Shown one piece after another: positions 1 through 8,816 of a stretch of 64,000 bases of DNA. The DNA is from Thermoplasmata archaeon (lineage in GTDB: Archaea > Thermoplasmatota > Thermoplasmata > Thermoplasmatales > Thermoplasmataceae). The stretch covers positions 1 through 64,000 of the forward strand of contig JAKADM010000003.1 in assembly GCA_021820525.1 (NCBI GenBank), given 5' to 3'. The notes beneath the pieces are model-generated. The model saw only the letters and a program-made list of their open reading frames with translations. It was not told the DNA's origin and did not search any database. Position numbers and translations under genes: made by a program. The stretch's first letter is position 1. Every line of letters starts with the position of its first letter.

Positions 1-219
1 GCTGTAACTCGCCCTCATGAATCTGGATTCCGTAGTAATCGCGGGTCAACATCCCGCGGTGAATATGCCCCTGCTCCTTGCACACACCGCCTGTCAAACC
101 ATCCGAGCTGGTGTTGGATGAGGGTTTGCTCTTATGGGTAGATTCGAATCTGATGTCAGTGAGGAGGGTTAAGTCATAACAAGGTATCCGTAGGGGAACC
201 TGCGGATGGATCACCTCCT
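1..219 (+). rRNA. 16S ribosomal RNA, 3' end (partial)
   Basis: The window opens inside a small-subunit rRNA. The universally conserved decoding-site block (ttgcacacaccgcc) lies near 76-90, and the 3' terminal stem with the ggatcacctcct tail ends at about 219. This tail contains the anti-Shine-Dalgarno CACCTCCT, which supports GGAGGTGA-type ribosome-binding sites used to choose starts elsewhere in this window. No tRNA-Ala, 23S or 5S follows; the next gene is secE. Unlinked rRNA genes are known for Thermoplasma and relatives. Confidence 0.97.
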
Positions 220-403
220 AAATATAATTATGGCGGGCCACAAGCATACTCATTTCAGGTTTTGCGTTTCTTAATTTTTTGTCGTGTAATTGGATTTTTA
301 ATAGTTTGAGTTTATTTATTTAATCTTATTGTAAGATTCAATGGGTTGGAATTTTTCATAAACTTTTTTAATATAGATTAACTTTTGTGAGAGGAAGAGT
401 CAC
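220..403. other. 16S trailer and secE promoter region
   Basis: No coding sequence is seen. A T-rich stretch near 269-281 (ttcttaattttttg) could end the rRNA transcript. A TATA-like element (tttttaatatag, about 364-375) lies about 30 bp before the secE start, so secE probably has its own promoter. Assignments are by eye. Confidence 0.5.
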
Positions 404-616
404 ATGTCAGTAGAAGAAGACCTTATAGAGGTTCAAAAGAAGGTGGAGAGGCGTTTCTCCAATATAGGCAAGGGGAAATATGCCAGGATAATAAAGATGG
501 CTAAAAAGCCCAATGAGCAGGAATACGTTAAGGTTCTTGCCATAACAGGGGTAGGTATAATTCTTCTTGGCGCACTGGGCTTTGCCATATATTATATTAT
601 GAGCGTGTATTTCTGA
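404..616 (+). CDS. secE: Protein translocase subunit SecE/Sec61 gamma
   Basis: A 70-residue protein with an amphipathic N-terminal half and one C-terminal membrane span (about residues 45-67, VLAITGVGIILLGALGFAIY). Size and topology are those of archaeal SecE/Sec61 gamma, the clamp subunit that stabilises SecY in the plasma membrane. It sits directly before spt5, the conserved archaeal secE-spt5 (bacterial secE-nusG) arrangement. The start is preceded by a purine-rich stretch (gagaggaagag) and a TATA-like element near 364-375. The next gene starts at its stop codon, so the two are one transcript. Confidence 0.93.
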   Translation: MSVEEDLIEVQKKVERRFSNIGKGKYARIIKMAKKPNEQEYVKVLAITGVGIILLGALGFAIYYIMSVYF

Positions 617-1507
617 GTGGTTTTTATGGTTGCAGAAAGCGAATATGAATGGGTGGTTTTTGATGATTCACCTGTCAGGAGTTCATGTGGTAAAACACTA
701 TCAATGCTCCTGACCGTTAAAAATATCCAGACAGAAAAGAGAAATTTTAAGGTCAAAATAGTTCCTAATTTCAAGCAGAATGATCCAAAGGTATCATGGG
801 AAATTGATTATTCTGGAAATGAAGGGGATATGGTCCAGATGAGCCCTGATGATCCAAAGGAGATAGATAAGAGGCTTGAGCTTGAGAAGAGGGCCGTCAG
901 GGAATTTAAAATTAGGGTTGACACACCCAAGGGAGGTAGCATGGGCGACACACTTAATCTCCATATTTCTGTGGAATCCGAAGATGATATTCATCACGCT
1001 TCCTTCCTGAAGGAGATTGAACTCATTCCAATTATAATGGCTGTGAAGACAAATGTGGGAAAGGAGTTTGAGGTTGCCCAGAATCTTGTGAACCAGGACA
1101 AGAGGGATTATGAAGAGAGGCTTGTTATAAATCCTTCTGCCACAAGAGAAATCATGGCAATCATGTCTCCCTATGAGTTGAAGGGTTACTTCTATCTTGA
1201 AACAATGCACCCTGACAGAATAACTTACATTGCAAAGAAAATGAGAAATTTCAAGGGTGTTGTAAATGGAGAGATTCATATAGATGAGATATCTGAGCAG
1301 TTAACACCCAAGCCTGCAGTGGCAGGTCTTGAGCTTGGGTCATTTATTGAGCTTGTAAAGGGGCCGTTTAAGGGCGAAAAGGCAAGAATAATGAATATAG
1401 ACCACGAAAAGGAAGAAGTAACAGTCCAGTTCATTGAATCTGCCATGCTCATACCCGTTAAGGTCAGGGCAGAGGATATCAGGGTAATAGATTCGGGTAA
1501 ATCCTGA
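617..1507 (+). CDS. spt5: Transcription elongation factor Spt5 with extra N-terminal domain
   Basis: Archaeal NusG/Spt5 homologue that clamps RNA polymerase on DNA together with Spt4. Residues about 138-225 form the NGN domain (IIMAVKTNVGKEFEVAQNL) and about 238-292 the KOW domain (GSFIELVKGPFKGEKARI). At 296 residues it is about twice the usual archaeal length of roughly 150. The first ~135 residues are an added beta-rich region (LTVKNIQTEKRNFKVKIV) resembling an immunoglobulin/CARDB-like fold, whose role is unknown. The GTG at 617 abuts the secE stop; an ATG three codons later (626) is the alternative start. Its stop overlaps the next gene (ATGA), indicating coupled translation. Confidence 0.93.
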   Translation: MVFMVAESEYEWVVFDDSPVRSSCGKTLSMLLTVKNIQTEKRNFKVKIVPNFKQNDPKVSWEIDYSGNEGDMVQMSPDDPKEIDKRLELEKRAVREFKIRVDTPKGGSMGDTLNLHISVESEDDIHHASFLKEIELIPIIMAVKTNVGKEFEVAQNLVNQDKRDYEERLVINPSATREIMAIMSPYELKGYFYLETMHPDRITYIAKKMRNFKGVVNGEIHIDEISEQLTPKPAVAGLELGSFIELVKGPFKGEKARIMNIDHEKEEVTVQFIESAMLIPVKVRAEDIRVIDSGKS

Positions 1508-2922
1508 TGAAATACAAAAGGGAATCAAAGGAAAAAAATCTATCAAGAGTCAGGGAAATAGAGAAGTCACTGGAAAATCCCCTTTCTCTGATTCCCCAGT
1601 GTCTTGACGATTCAATTTTCTGTCCGCTTTCATCCTATAGGAAAAAACTTTCTGGAATTAAGGAAAGAGAAGATCTGGAGAAATTGTCAAGATCAAAGGA
1701 TGAGTTTCTAAGAGGCATTGGAGAGACATTCAGGGCAATAAAGGATGAGGAGATTTCCTTTTCAGGATTGCTGAAAACTCCTCATGGATCTGCCACATTT
1801 TACAAGAAAGGAGATACGGATCAGTATGTCCTTGCGGGTATTCAGAACAGCGGAAACGACATTTTCAGAATGCTTGCCTTCTCCAGGGACGTCCTTTCGG
1901 GAAAGCTCACCATATATTCTGCAGGCGACTATTATAAGGGGTCATGCAAAAGGTCAGCTCCGGAAAGGGATTTCATTGAAAAGGCACTGAGCGAGGAAAG
2001 GATCCTTTTCCACACAAACCAATCTGGAGAACTGTGCACGGGCCAGGGTGAAGAATCCTTCACGCTTAACATATTCAATATACCGATGGTCAGGATATAT
2101 TCTGGTTCTAAAACAAGCACGGTTCTGGCCATACTCAAGCACATCCTTACACAGGACCCGGAAAAGATGCTGTCCTATTCCTTTGAGAACCTGAACGGTT
2201 ATATGTCAAAGAAGGAGAGGGATATATTCCACCGATATGTTTCCGGTGAACTGAGGGATTCAGAGTTCATAGACGAAATAATGAAGGAAAGAATAAAAAA
2301 TGCAAGGATTTCAGGAAAGTACATAATTGGAAAGAATGTCTATGGAGGAATTGATGAATTTCTCTCTGAAATTCCAGTTGATCAGGACGTAAAGGATCTT
2401 TTCAAGAAAACATGGAAGCAGGGTGAAGGAATATATATTGAGACACCGACGGCAAGAAAATTTCTGGAAGCAGTATGGGATGATGTCGGTGAAACAATCA
2501 TTGCAGGCATGTTTCCTCATGTCAATCCTGAAGAACTCCATTCATTGAAGGGCAATCCGGCAGAGATTATAGAAAAGGCAAGGAAGATGGAAGAGGTAGA
2601 AAAAATAAGAAAATCTCTTGATTTAAAGCCGTGGAGCCAGCCGTCCGCATATCTCTATGATCTCGCGGTTGCCTTTCGCCACGGCGGTATGGATGAGGTG
2701 ATGGAAAAAATTCAGGCCTCCAGGCTCACGGACCAGGATTCAATGGCTGTCCAGCACGCATTCATATCAATTTTGGGAAAGGGAGATTCAAGTTCATGGA
2801 TGGTATCATCCGATGGAAAATTAAAGGGGGAAATGCTTGTTCCCTACGTTAAGGTAATTCTGAATGGCACACCTGATGAGGCAAAAAAGGCCTTTGCGGA
2901 AACAGCTAAATTTTTGAGGTGA
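1507..2922 (+). CDS. Conserved protein of unknown function in the secE-spt5 operon
   Basis: A 471-residue soluble protein that I do not recognise. It has no signal peptide, membrane span or obvious nucleotide-binding motif. The sequence is mixed alpha/beta with a charged, helical N-terminus (about residues 1-70) and several lysine/glutamate-rich helices near 340-370. The ATG overlaps the spt5 stop codon, and the PUA gene starts 3 bp after its own stop, so it is embedded in a transcription/translocation operon. That context hints at an information-processing role, but the sequence itself does not show one. Confidence 0.85.
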   Translation: MKYKRESKEKNLSRVREIEKSLENPLSLIPQCLDDSIFCPLSSYRKKLSGIKEREDLEKLSRSKDEFLRGIGETFRAIKDEEISFSGLLKTPHGSATFYKKGDTDQYVLAGIQNSGNDIFRMLAFSRDVLSGKLTIYSAGDYYKGSCKRSAPERDFIEKALSEERILFHTNQSGELCTGQGEESFTLNIFNIPMVRIYSGSKTSTVLAILKHILTQDPEKMLSYSFENLNGYMSKKERDIFHRYVSGELRDSEFIDEIMKERIKNARISGKYIIGKNVYGGIDEFLSEIPVDQDVKDLFKKTWKQGEGIYIETPTARKFLEAVWDDVGETIIAGMFPHVNPEELHSLKGNPAEIIEKARKMEEVEKIRKSLDLKPWSQPSAYLYDLAVAFRHGGMDEVMEKIQASRLTDQDSMAVQHAFISILGKGDSSSWMVSSDGKLKGEMLVPYVKVILNGTPDEAKKAFAETAKFLR

Positions 2923-2925
2923 CAT

Positions 2926-3387
2926 ATGCCCAGACACATGCTATCAAAAAAAGACATGAAAAATTTTTCAAAAAAGATGGAAGAATATGGTTTATGGGCA
3001 GGATTTCTGGAGAATGCTCAGATTGAGGTGGAAGAGAAGAAGGGCAGGAAATGCTTCTCGGTGGGTGGAATAATCATTGCGGTGGAGGATAGTTCGCTCC
3101 TTCCGTCTGTGGAACTGCTCAATGCGGTAAAGCCAGATAAAAATGTAATGGTTGTGGATAAGGGTGCCGTTCCTCACATCCTTAACGGCTCAAACCTTTT
3201 TGTAAAGGGAATAACCCATCTTGATTCAAGCATTAAAAAAGATTCCATTGTTTACATAAGGGGCCCGGATAACCGATTTGTGGCTGTTGGCAGGGCAGAG
3301 GAATCCTATGAGGTTCTCAAAGAAATGAAGCAGGGTACAGCAGCAACAACCCTGATTGTTGCAGGCAGGGATCCATGCCAGCCATAA
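2926..3387 (+). CDS. PUA-domain RNA-binding protein (MCT-1/Tma20-like)
   Basis: A 153-residue protein whose C-terminal half (about residues 72-150) is a PUA domain: VMVVDKGAVPHILNGSNLF followed by V(Y)IRGPDNRFVAVGRA. This matches the small archaeal PUA proteins related to eukaryotic MCT-1/Tma20, which bind structured RNA and act around ribosomes. The N-terminal half has the helix plus strands typical of that group. It is the last gene of the secE-spt5 operon, 3 bp after the preceding stop. The exact substrate cannot be read from sequence. Confidence 0.85.
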   Translation: MPRHMLSKKDMKNFSKKMEEYGLWAGFLENAQIEVEEKKGRKCFSVGGIIIAVEDSSLLPSVELLNAVKPDKNVMVVDKGAVPHILNGSNLFVKGITHLDSSIKKDSIVYIRGPDNRFVAVGRAEESYEVLKEMKQGTAATTLIVAGRDPCQP

Positions 3388-3401
3388 TATCTTTTTTGAG
3401 A

Positions 3402-3434
3402 AAAGATTAAATCTTTCTTCATATTGATTAAACA
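3402..3434 (+). promoter_or_regulatory. Peroxiredoxin promoter with palindrome
   Basis: The perfect inverted repeat AAAGAT-TAA-ATCTTT (3402-3416) coincides with the TATA-like stretch about 25 bp before the peroxiredoxin ATG (3434). A repressor site overlapping the TATA box is plausible, but AT-rich chance symmetry is possible. Confidence 0.35.
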
Positions 3435-3889
3435 TGGCAGAACTATTGGATGCGGGTAACCCCATGCCTGAGTTTGAAACAGTTGATCAGAACGGAAAAA
3501 AGTTCCGTTCAAGTGATATTAAGGGAAAGGTCAGTGTAATATATTTTTATCCAAAGGATAACACTCCGGGATGCACAACCGAAGCATGTGGATTCAGGGA
3601 TTCCATGGATGAATACAGGAAACATGGAATCGAAGTTTACGGAATAAGTGTGGATTCACAAAGTTCCCATAAAAAGTTTGAAGATAAGTATGGACTTAAT
3701 TTTACCCTTCTCGCTGACGACAAAAAGGAGATTTCAGAAAAGTTTGGTGTTCTTGGGGAGAGAAGTGCAAAGAGGGTTACATTCATTGTGGATAAGAATG
3801 GAAAGATAGTCCACGTTTTTCCCAAAGTATCACCAAAGGGCCACTCAGAAGAGGTTATGAATAAGATAAGGGAACTGAATATTCTTTAA
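3434..3889 (+). CDS. bcp: Peroxiredoxin, BCP/PrxQ type (thiol peroxidase)
   Basis: A 151-residue thioredoxin-fold peroxidase that reduces hydrogen and organic peroxides. The peroxidatic cysteine is C47 in the signature TPGCTTEACGF, with C52 five residues later, the PrxQ spacing for an intramolecular resolving cysteine. The upstream FYPKDNTPG and downstream RVTFIVDKNG motifs also match the family, and the length is normal. It is a single-gene unit: the preceding operon ends 46 bp upstream and the next gene is convergent. The TATA element suggests a leaderless transcript starting at or near the ATG. Confidence 0.95.
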   Translation: MAELLDAGNPMPEFETVDQNGKKFRSSDIKGKVSVIYFYPKDNTPGCTTEACGFRDSMDEYRKHGIEVYGISVDSQSSHKKFEDKYGLNFTLLADDKKEISEKFGVLGERSAKRVTFIVDKNGKIVHVFPKVSPKGHSEEVMNKIRELNIL

Positions 3890-3907
3890 AATTTAAAATA
3901 AAATTTT

Positions 3908-4312
3908 TTATTTTTCGAGCGTGAACTTATATCCGTAATGGATCACACCGCTCTTTCCATCTTCAGATATTCTTCTGAAAACGCTCTTTACTCTTGAACC
4001 CATTTTAATTTCTTCCGGTTCGCTGTCAACGATCTGGCCGGTGATCATTGGGCCCTCATCCAGTTTTATTATGGCAAGCACATAGGGTTTTTGCCTTATG
4101 AAAGCTGGTGGGGTTTCATGAACAACAGTATAGGATATAATTTCCCCATTTCCTGCAATGTCAACAGGTTTCATCTTACCAATCGAATCCCTGTGGCATA
4201 CAGGGCATATGTCTCTGGGTGGGAAATATACTCTGCTGCAGTTCTCGCATTTTCTGCCTTCCATTCTGTATCTGCTGGGCATTTCTCTCCACATTCTGGA
4301 TAGCTCACCCAT
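3908..4312 (-). CDS. DUF35 zinc-ribbon/OB-fold protein of the HMG-CoA synthase complex
   Basis: A 134-residue protein with an N-terminal rubredoxin-like zinc ribbon (C22, C25, C36, C39: KCENC...DICPVC) followed by an OB fold (about residues 50-130). It is the third gene of the operon HMG-CoA synthase, thiolase, DUF35, and directly abuts the thiolase stop. In methanogens the DUF35 protein is known to hold acetoacetyl-CoA thiolase and HMG-CoA synthase together so that the CoA-bound intermediate is passed between active sites. The same scaffold role is inferred here from gene order and fold. Confidence 0.9.
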   Translation of the reverse strand: MGELSRMWREMPSRYRMEGRKCENCSRVYFPPRDICPVCHRDSIGKMKPVDIAGNGEIISYTVVHETPPAFIRQKPYVLAIIKLDEGPMITGQIVDSEPEEIKMGSRVKSVFRRISEDGKSGVIHYGYKFTLEK

Positions 4313-5479
4313 TTATTCCACCCCCAATATGTGCACAATAGATGCTGCACCTGAACCGGCCTGGCTATGTGTCATGGCATACTTAGCGTTTTTTACCTGC
4401 CTTTTGCCCGCCTTATTTTTAAGTTGATTGTACGCTTCCACGATCTGACCAACTCCCGATGCACCGTATGGGAATCCCTTTGCCTTCAATCCTCCAGAAG
4501 GATTTACAGGTAAATTGCTGTCAATCCCTATACCGTTCTCCACGATCTCCCTGGCATTTCCCTTCTTTGCAAATCCAAGATCCTCTAAAGCCATCAAACC
4601 ATATATGCTATATGAATCATGGATCTCAACCATTGAGATATCCTTAATTCCTATGCCAGCCTGTTTAAGGGCAGTTTCCGCAGCTATCCTTGTTGGCTCT
4701 ACTGTGTAAAGGCTCTTTCTCGAGTGAAGGGCAAACTCTCCCTGAGACATTGCAGATCCCATTATTTTTACGCCCTCAATTCCATGCTCTTTCACGTAGT
4801 TTTCCGATGCCAGTATGAGGCTGGATGCACCATCACTCAGAGGGGCACAGTCCATAAGATTTAAGGGTTCTGCAATTGGCGTGGCATTAAGTGCCTGTTC
4901 AAGGGTTATCTTGTTTCTGAAATGGGCATTTTCATTAAGTGAAGCGTTTGCATGATCATTTACAGATATGTGTGCAAGTATTTCCCTGGGCACATTGAAA
5001 TCTGCCATATATTTTCTCGCAGAAATTGCAGCAAGGGCCGCAGGTGTTGCTCCAGTGAAAGCTTCCCATTCCCTGTCAATTATGGATGATGTGATATCAA
5101 TAATCTCACTTCCATAAAGTTCCGTCATCTTTTCAGCCCCTCCAACCATGGCGATCTCATATTCTCCAGATTTAATCCCGAGGTAGGCCTCTCTGAAGGC
5201 TGCGGCACCTGAGGCTGTGGAAGCTTCAACTCTAACGGATGGCACAAATTCCGATGCAATTCCTGCGTGGTCTGACATCAGGGCACTGAGATGTTCCTGC
5301 ATACTTATGTCTCCACCAAGGGAATTTCCCATATAGATCGCACCAAGATCCTTTGTCCTTATTCCCGCACTTTCAACGGCTTTCAGACCCGCCTCCACGG
5401 CAATTTCTCTCAGGGATCTATCCCAGAGTTCTCCATATTTTGCTTCTCCTGATCCTATAATATATACTCCTCTACTCAA
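4313..5479 (-). CDS. Thiolase-family protein of the mevalonate operon (active site altered)
   Basis: A SCP2-type archaeal thiolase-like protein of 388 residues from the TTG at 5479; a GTG at 5488 is the alternative. The TTG is preceded by GGTGA at the right distance, and the reading frame overlaps the end of the HMG-CoA synthase gene. The fold and surrounding motifs are intact ([32 protein letters not shown] with H287). However, the position of the nucleophilic Cys in RVEAxCASG is Thr88 (VEASTASG), the GHP histidine is Phe336 (KGFPYG), and the C-terminal glycine-rich motif reads SQAGSG. By context it should supply acetoacetyl-CoA to HMG-CoA synthase; by residues it may be non-catalytic or work differently. 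Confidence 0.85.
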   Translation of the reverse strand: MSRGVYIIGSGEAKYGELWDRSLREIAVEAGLKAVESAGIRTKDLGAIYMGNSLGGDISMQEHLSALMSDHAGIASEFVPSVRVEASTASGAAAFREAYLGIKSGEYEIAMVGGAEKMTELYGSEIIDITSSIIDREWEAFTGATPAALAAISARKYMADFNVPREILAHISVNDHANASLNENAHFRNKITLEQALNATPIAEPLNLMDCAPLSDGASSLILASENYVKEHGIEGVKIMGSAMSQGEFALHSRKSLYTVEPTRIAAETALKQAGIGIKDISMVEIHDSYSIYGLMALEDLGFAKKGNAREIVENGIGIDSNLPVNPSGGLKAKGFPYGASGVGQIVEAYNQLKNKAGKRQVKNAKYAMTHSQAGSGAASIVHILGVE

Positions 5480-6527
5480 CTTCCTCACCAAAAACAATTT
5501 TTTTCTTGAACTTTGCATATATGGCATAGTCCACAAATTTAACGTCTTCAAGCATCTTTCTCACTGTTGTCACATTCCTTTTATGAAGTTCTTCAATCTC
5601 CTCTGTAACTTCAATATGGAACGCATCTGATCCTGCTCCTGAGCCAAAGGACACGGCAAGTATTCTGTCACCAGGCTTGGCTTCATCAAGTATGGCGGAC
5701 AATCCCGTCATCATGGATGCAGAATATGTATTTCCTATAACAGGTGTCAACAAACCTTCCTTATACTGCTTCTCCTGGAAACCGAGCACCTTCGCAGCCC
5801 TTGTGGGGAATTTCCCATTGGGTTGGTGGAATACTGCATAATCATAATCTTCAGGTTTTGTCTGCATTCTTTCCATCATCATTTTTGCCGCATTTGTTAC
5901 ATGCCTGAAATATGCAGGTTCCCCTGTAAATCTCTCCCCGTGTGTTGGATATGGCTGACCCTCCCTCCTCCAAAAATCTGGAGTATCAGAGGTTACAGAA
6001 AGGGTTGATTTAATTTCAGCGGCCACCTTTTCCCTTCCTATGATCATTGCGGTTCCACCTGCAGATGCACTGTATTCAAGTACATCTCCGGGCGCACCCT
6101 GGGATGTGTCTGCTCCAATGGCCATTCCATACTTTATCATTCCCGCATCCACCATTCCCATCACATTTTGCATGCCAGCGGTTCCCGCCTTGCAGGCAAA
6201 TTCATAATCTGCAGCGAACATTTTAAAGTCAGCACCTATGGCGGCAGAAACAATTGTTGCAGTTGGCTTAACTGCATATGGGTGGCTTTCAGAACCAACA
6301 TATATGGAACCTATTTCCTGGCCACTCATTCCGCCTCTTTTCAGGGCATTTCTGGCGGCCTCCACTGAAATGGTTGCTGTATCCTCATCTGGAGATGGCA
6401 CAGATTTGCTTAGAATAAATATGCCATTCTTTATATTATCAGGATCCTCTCCCCAGACCCTTGCTATTTCATCAGGCTTAACCCTGTATTTGGGGATGTA
6501 GCTTCCGTAGCTCACAATTCCGCTCAT
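5472..6527 (-). CDS. Hydroxymethylglutaryl-CoA synthase
   Basis: A 351-residue archaeal HMG-CoA synthase, which condenses acetyl-CoA with acetoacetyl-CoA in the mevalonate route to isoprenoid membrane lipids. The catalytic set is visible: E80 (VGSES), C112 ([10 protein letters not shown]) and H234 ([11 protein letters not shown]). Length is typical for archaea. It is the first gene of a minus-strand operon with the thiolase-like protein (overlapping start) and the DUF35 protein. In contrast to its thiolase-like partner, its active site looks complete. Confidence 0.95.
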   Translation of the reverse strand: MSGIVSYGSYIPKYRVKPDEIARVWGEDPDNIKNGIFILSKSVPSPDEDTATISVEAARNALKRGGMSGQEIGSIYVGSESHPYAVKPTATIVSAAIGADFKMFAADYEFACKAGTAGMQNVMGMVDAGMIKYGMAIGADTSQGAPGDVLEYSASAGGTAMIIGREKVAAEIKSTLSVTSDTPDFWRREGQPYPTHGERFTGEPAYFRHVTNAAKMMMERMQTKPEDYDYAVFHQPNGKFPTRAAKVLGFQEKQYKEGLLTPVIGNTYSASMMTGLSAILDEAKPGDRILAVSFGSGAGSDAFHIEVTEEIEELHKRNVTTVRKMLEDVKFVDYAIYAKFKKKIVFGEEVE

Positions 6528-6747
6528 TATAATCCGCTGTGTACTCCCTAATTTTATTTAAAAATTGCTGAATATGTATTCGGCAATTGCATAATCAGAG
6601 AATCTCCTCGAAAATAAAGTAAATTAATTCCACAACGGGGGAAAAATATGTTTTAAATTTAAAATCTGCAAGATGGAAAACCGAGTTAATTCAATTTAAG
6701 CTAATAAATTCTAAATAGTGCTTAAAAATGTCTTTACAGGTGAATCA

Positions 6748-6963
6748 ATGGACGAAATGTCCCCAAATGCAAAGAAAGTGTATGAATCGTTAAAAAAAAT
6801 TGGCGCCGTTTCTGAGGATAAATTAAAGACGGCAGATGATATTATGAAAGCATCTGGACTTGGGAAGGCGCTGGTTGCCTCTGCTCTTCAGGAGCTCACA
6901 AATAAGGGCTTTGTGAAGAGAGTGGCGAGGCAAAAAAGTGCAGGATATTTTGCATCAAAATAG
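6748..6963 (+). CDS. Small winged-helix DNA-binding protein
   Basis: A 71-residue protein predicted as a lone winged helix: helix (NAKKVYESLKKIG), helix (KTADDIMKASG), recognition helix (KALVASALQELTNKG) and wing (FVKRVARQKSAGYFA). The ATG at 6748 is preferred because GGTGA lies 4 nt upstream; an in-frame GTG at 6718 is less likely. It resembles small archaeal MarR/ArsR-like regulators, but no ligand-binding part is present. It stands alone, 50 bp before the DUF373 gene, and its target cannot be told. Confidence 0.75.
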   Translation: MDEMSPNAKKVYESLKKIGAVSEDKLKTADDIMKASGLGKALVASALQELTNKGFVKRVARQKSAGYFASK

Positions 6964-7012
6964 TTAATGTGCAATACTTTTAAATATCTACTTTTCATAG
7001 TTCAGAAGGGAA

Positions 7013-8140
7013 ATGACTACACTTGTTTTAAATGTGGACAGAGACAACGACTTCGGAACAAAGGCTGGGGTAAAGGGTCCACTGGTTGGTTATTCCCAGT
7101 GTTACAATGCAGCAGTTAAACTCATAACTGTTGATCCGGAAGATTCTGATGCAAACGCTCTTTTTGGTGCATTGAAACATTATGAAACTCTCCAATCGAA
7201 GGGGGAGGATGTGGATATAGCCCTGATCACAGGAGATGAAGACGTCGGAGAAAAATCCGATGAAATACTGGCGTCACAGATAGAACAGGTGATAGGCACA
7301 GGAAAATATCAGGATGTTGTACTGATCTCTGATGGTGCCGAAGATGATTACATATTACCACTGATTCTTTCAAGGGTAAAGATAAGATATGTAAAGCATA
7401 TAATTGTGAGACACAATCAGAATATTGAATCCATGTACTACTATATTGTAAAGGCCATGCAGGATAAGAAACTCATAAAGAAGATATATATCCCCATAGG
7501 CCTGATCTTTCTCACATATGGTGTAACTGCGCTTTCCTTTGCAATCTTCTTTGATATAATTGGCAAGAGTGCCATAAGTCCATCTCTTTATGCCTTAACT
7601 CTTGTAACGGTTGTAATAGGTGGATACTTTACGGAAAAGGGCTTTGACATAAAGGAAAATTTGGAGGTATTGATAAAAAATATTCAGACCTATTCAGAGG
7701 AGGCAAGGTTGATGTTCATATCCTCCATTATATCCATTGGCATACTTCTTGTGGGAATTGCATCAACATACAGCATATTCTACATAAAGTCTATGCTTCC
7801 GCTGGACAGAGTACTCTATTTCTTCCAGATATTCAGCCTGTGGGTCTATGCTTCACTCCTATCCAGGGCACTTTTTAAAATCGCAGACATATATGTGGGA
7901 GGATCACCAGGAAACAATTCTTTATACTACGCCATATCATTTTCTGTATCAGCAGAATTTCTTCTGTTTGGAATAATAGGGTATATAAGATATTCCCTGA
8001 AATACGCCACATTCAACTATTCCCTCTTTTCACTTATAATGATAATAATCGGTATATCCGTTGCACTTATAACTGCTGGGATTCACAGAAGAAATGATAT
8101 CTTTTCTTCCTTAACGGCTACAGGCAAGGATGGGCAGTAG
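7013..8140 (+). CDS. DUF373 family membrane protein
   Basis: A 375-residue archaeal DUF373 protein. The N-terminal ~150 residues are soluble and begin with the family hallmark TLVLNVDRDNDFGTKAGV and an acidic stretch (ITGDEDVGEKSDE). About six to seven hydrophobic spans follow from residue ~160 to 365 (for example LIFLTYGVTALSFAIFF and LMIIIGISVALITAG). The family is conserved in archaea and its function is unknown; the nucleotide-binding-like N-terminus is only suggestive. The MptE-like gene starts inside its 3' end (11-bp overlap), so the two are cotranscribed. Confidence 0.88.
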   Translation: MTTLVLNVDRDNDFGTKAGVKGPLVGYSQCYNAAVKLITVDPEDSDANALFGALKHYETLQSKGEDVDIALITGDEDVGEKSDEILASQIEQVIGTGKYQDVVLISDGAEDDYILPLILSRVKIRYVKHIIVRHNQNIESMYYYIVKAMQDKKLIKKIYIPIGLIFLTYGVTALSFAIFFDIIGKSAISPSLYALTLVTVVIGGYFTEKGFDIKENLEVLIKNIQTYSEEARLMFISSIISIGILLVGIASTYSIFYIKSMLPLDRVLYFFQIFSLWVYASLLSRALFKIADIYVGGSPGNNSLYYAISFSVSAEFLLFGIIGYIRYSLKYATFNYSLFSLIMIIIGISVALITAGIHRRNDIFSSLTATGKDGQ

Positions 8141-8786
8141 GGTGGAATGGAAATACATTTATGAAAAAATTTGCAGAGAGCTCCATATAGATTGTAAAAC
8201 GGACAACGCATCTGCAGAAAGGCTCGGGACAATTAAGAACCACTCCAATATTTTAATGAAAAGATTGAAGCATTTGCAATCAAGAAATTTTCTGGTAGTC
8301 GGAAACAGCCCTCATGTGGACATGAACAGTTTTGTTAAAACTGTGAGGCCTGATGAAATAGTTGCGGTTGCAGATAGTGCCATCAGAGTAATTCCTCCTT
8401 TCTTCATTCCACACATAATTATCTCAGATCTTGATGGTGACGTTTTAAAGATACAAAATATGGTCAGATCTGGGAGCGTTCTCTTTATTCATGCCCACGG
8501 TGATAATATGGATAAAATCCAACACAATACAGAGGATTTTTCAGGTCTGTTCATACCAACGAGGCAGGGGGAAAGGCCAGAATATATGTATAACCCCATG
8601 GGATTTACGGACGGGGATCGGGCTGTAAGAATTTGCAGGGATTTGGGTGCAAAAAATATAAGACTTTTTGGCTTTTCCTATGACAACCCCTATGGGAAGG
8701 GCGATATCGAGCTGAAGAGGAAAAAGCTTGCCATCGCAAAAATAATTATTGAATCGATTGATGATGTGAACATCACATATGTTTAG
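8130..8786 (+). CDS. mptE: MptE-like 6-hydroxymethyl-7,8-dihydropterin pyrophosphokinase (DUF115)
   Basis: A 218-residue DUF115 protein. Family motifs are visible: VVGNSPHVD, the acidic ISDLDGD, FIHAHGDN and the C-terminal GFTDGDRA with GFSYDNP. In methanogens MptE transfers pyrophosphate to 6-hydroxymethyl-7,8-dihydropterin in methanopterin or folate synthesis. A folate-type cofactor role fits this organism because formimino/cyclodeaminase C1 genes lie 5 kb downstream. The start overlaps the DUF373 gene; an in-frame GTG four codons later is an alternative. Confidence 0.85.
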   Translation: MGSRVEWKYIYEKICRELHIDCKTDNASAERLGTIKNHSNILMKRLKHLQSRNFLVVGNSPHVDMNSFVKTVRPDEIVAVADSAIRVIPPFFIPHIIISDLDGDVLKIQNMVRSGSVLFIHAHGDNMDKIQHNTEDFSGLFIPTRQGERPEYMYNPMGFTDGDRAVRICRDLGAKNIRLFGFSYDNPYGKGDIELKRKKLAIAKIIIESIDDVNITYV

Positions 8787-8816
8787 ATAGGGCCAGTTAA
8801 ATGGGAAAGAAAGGGT

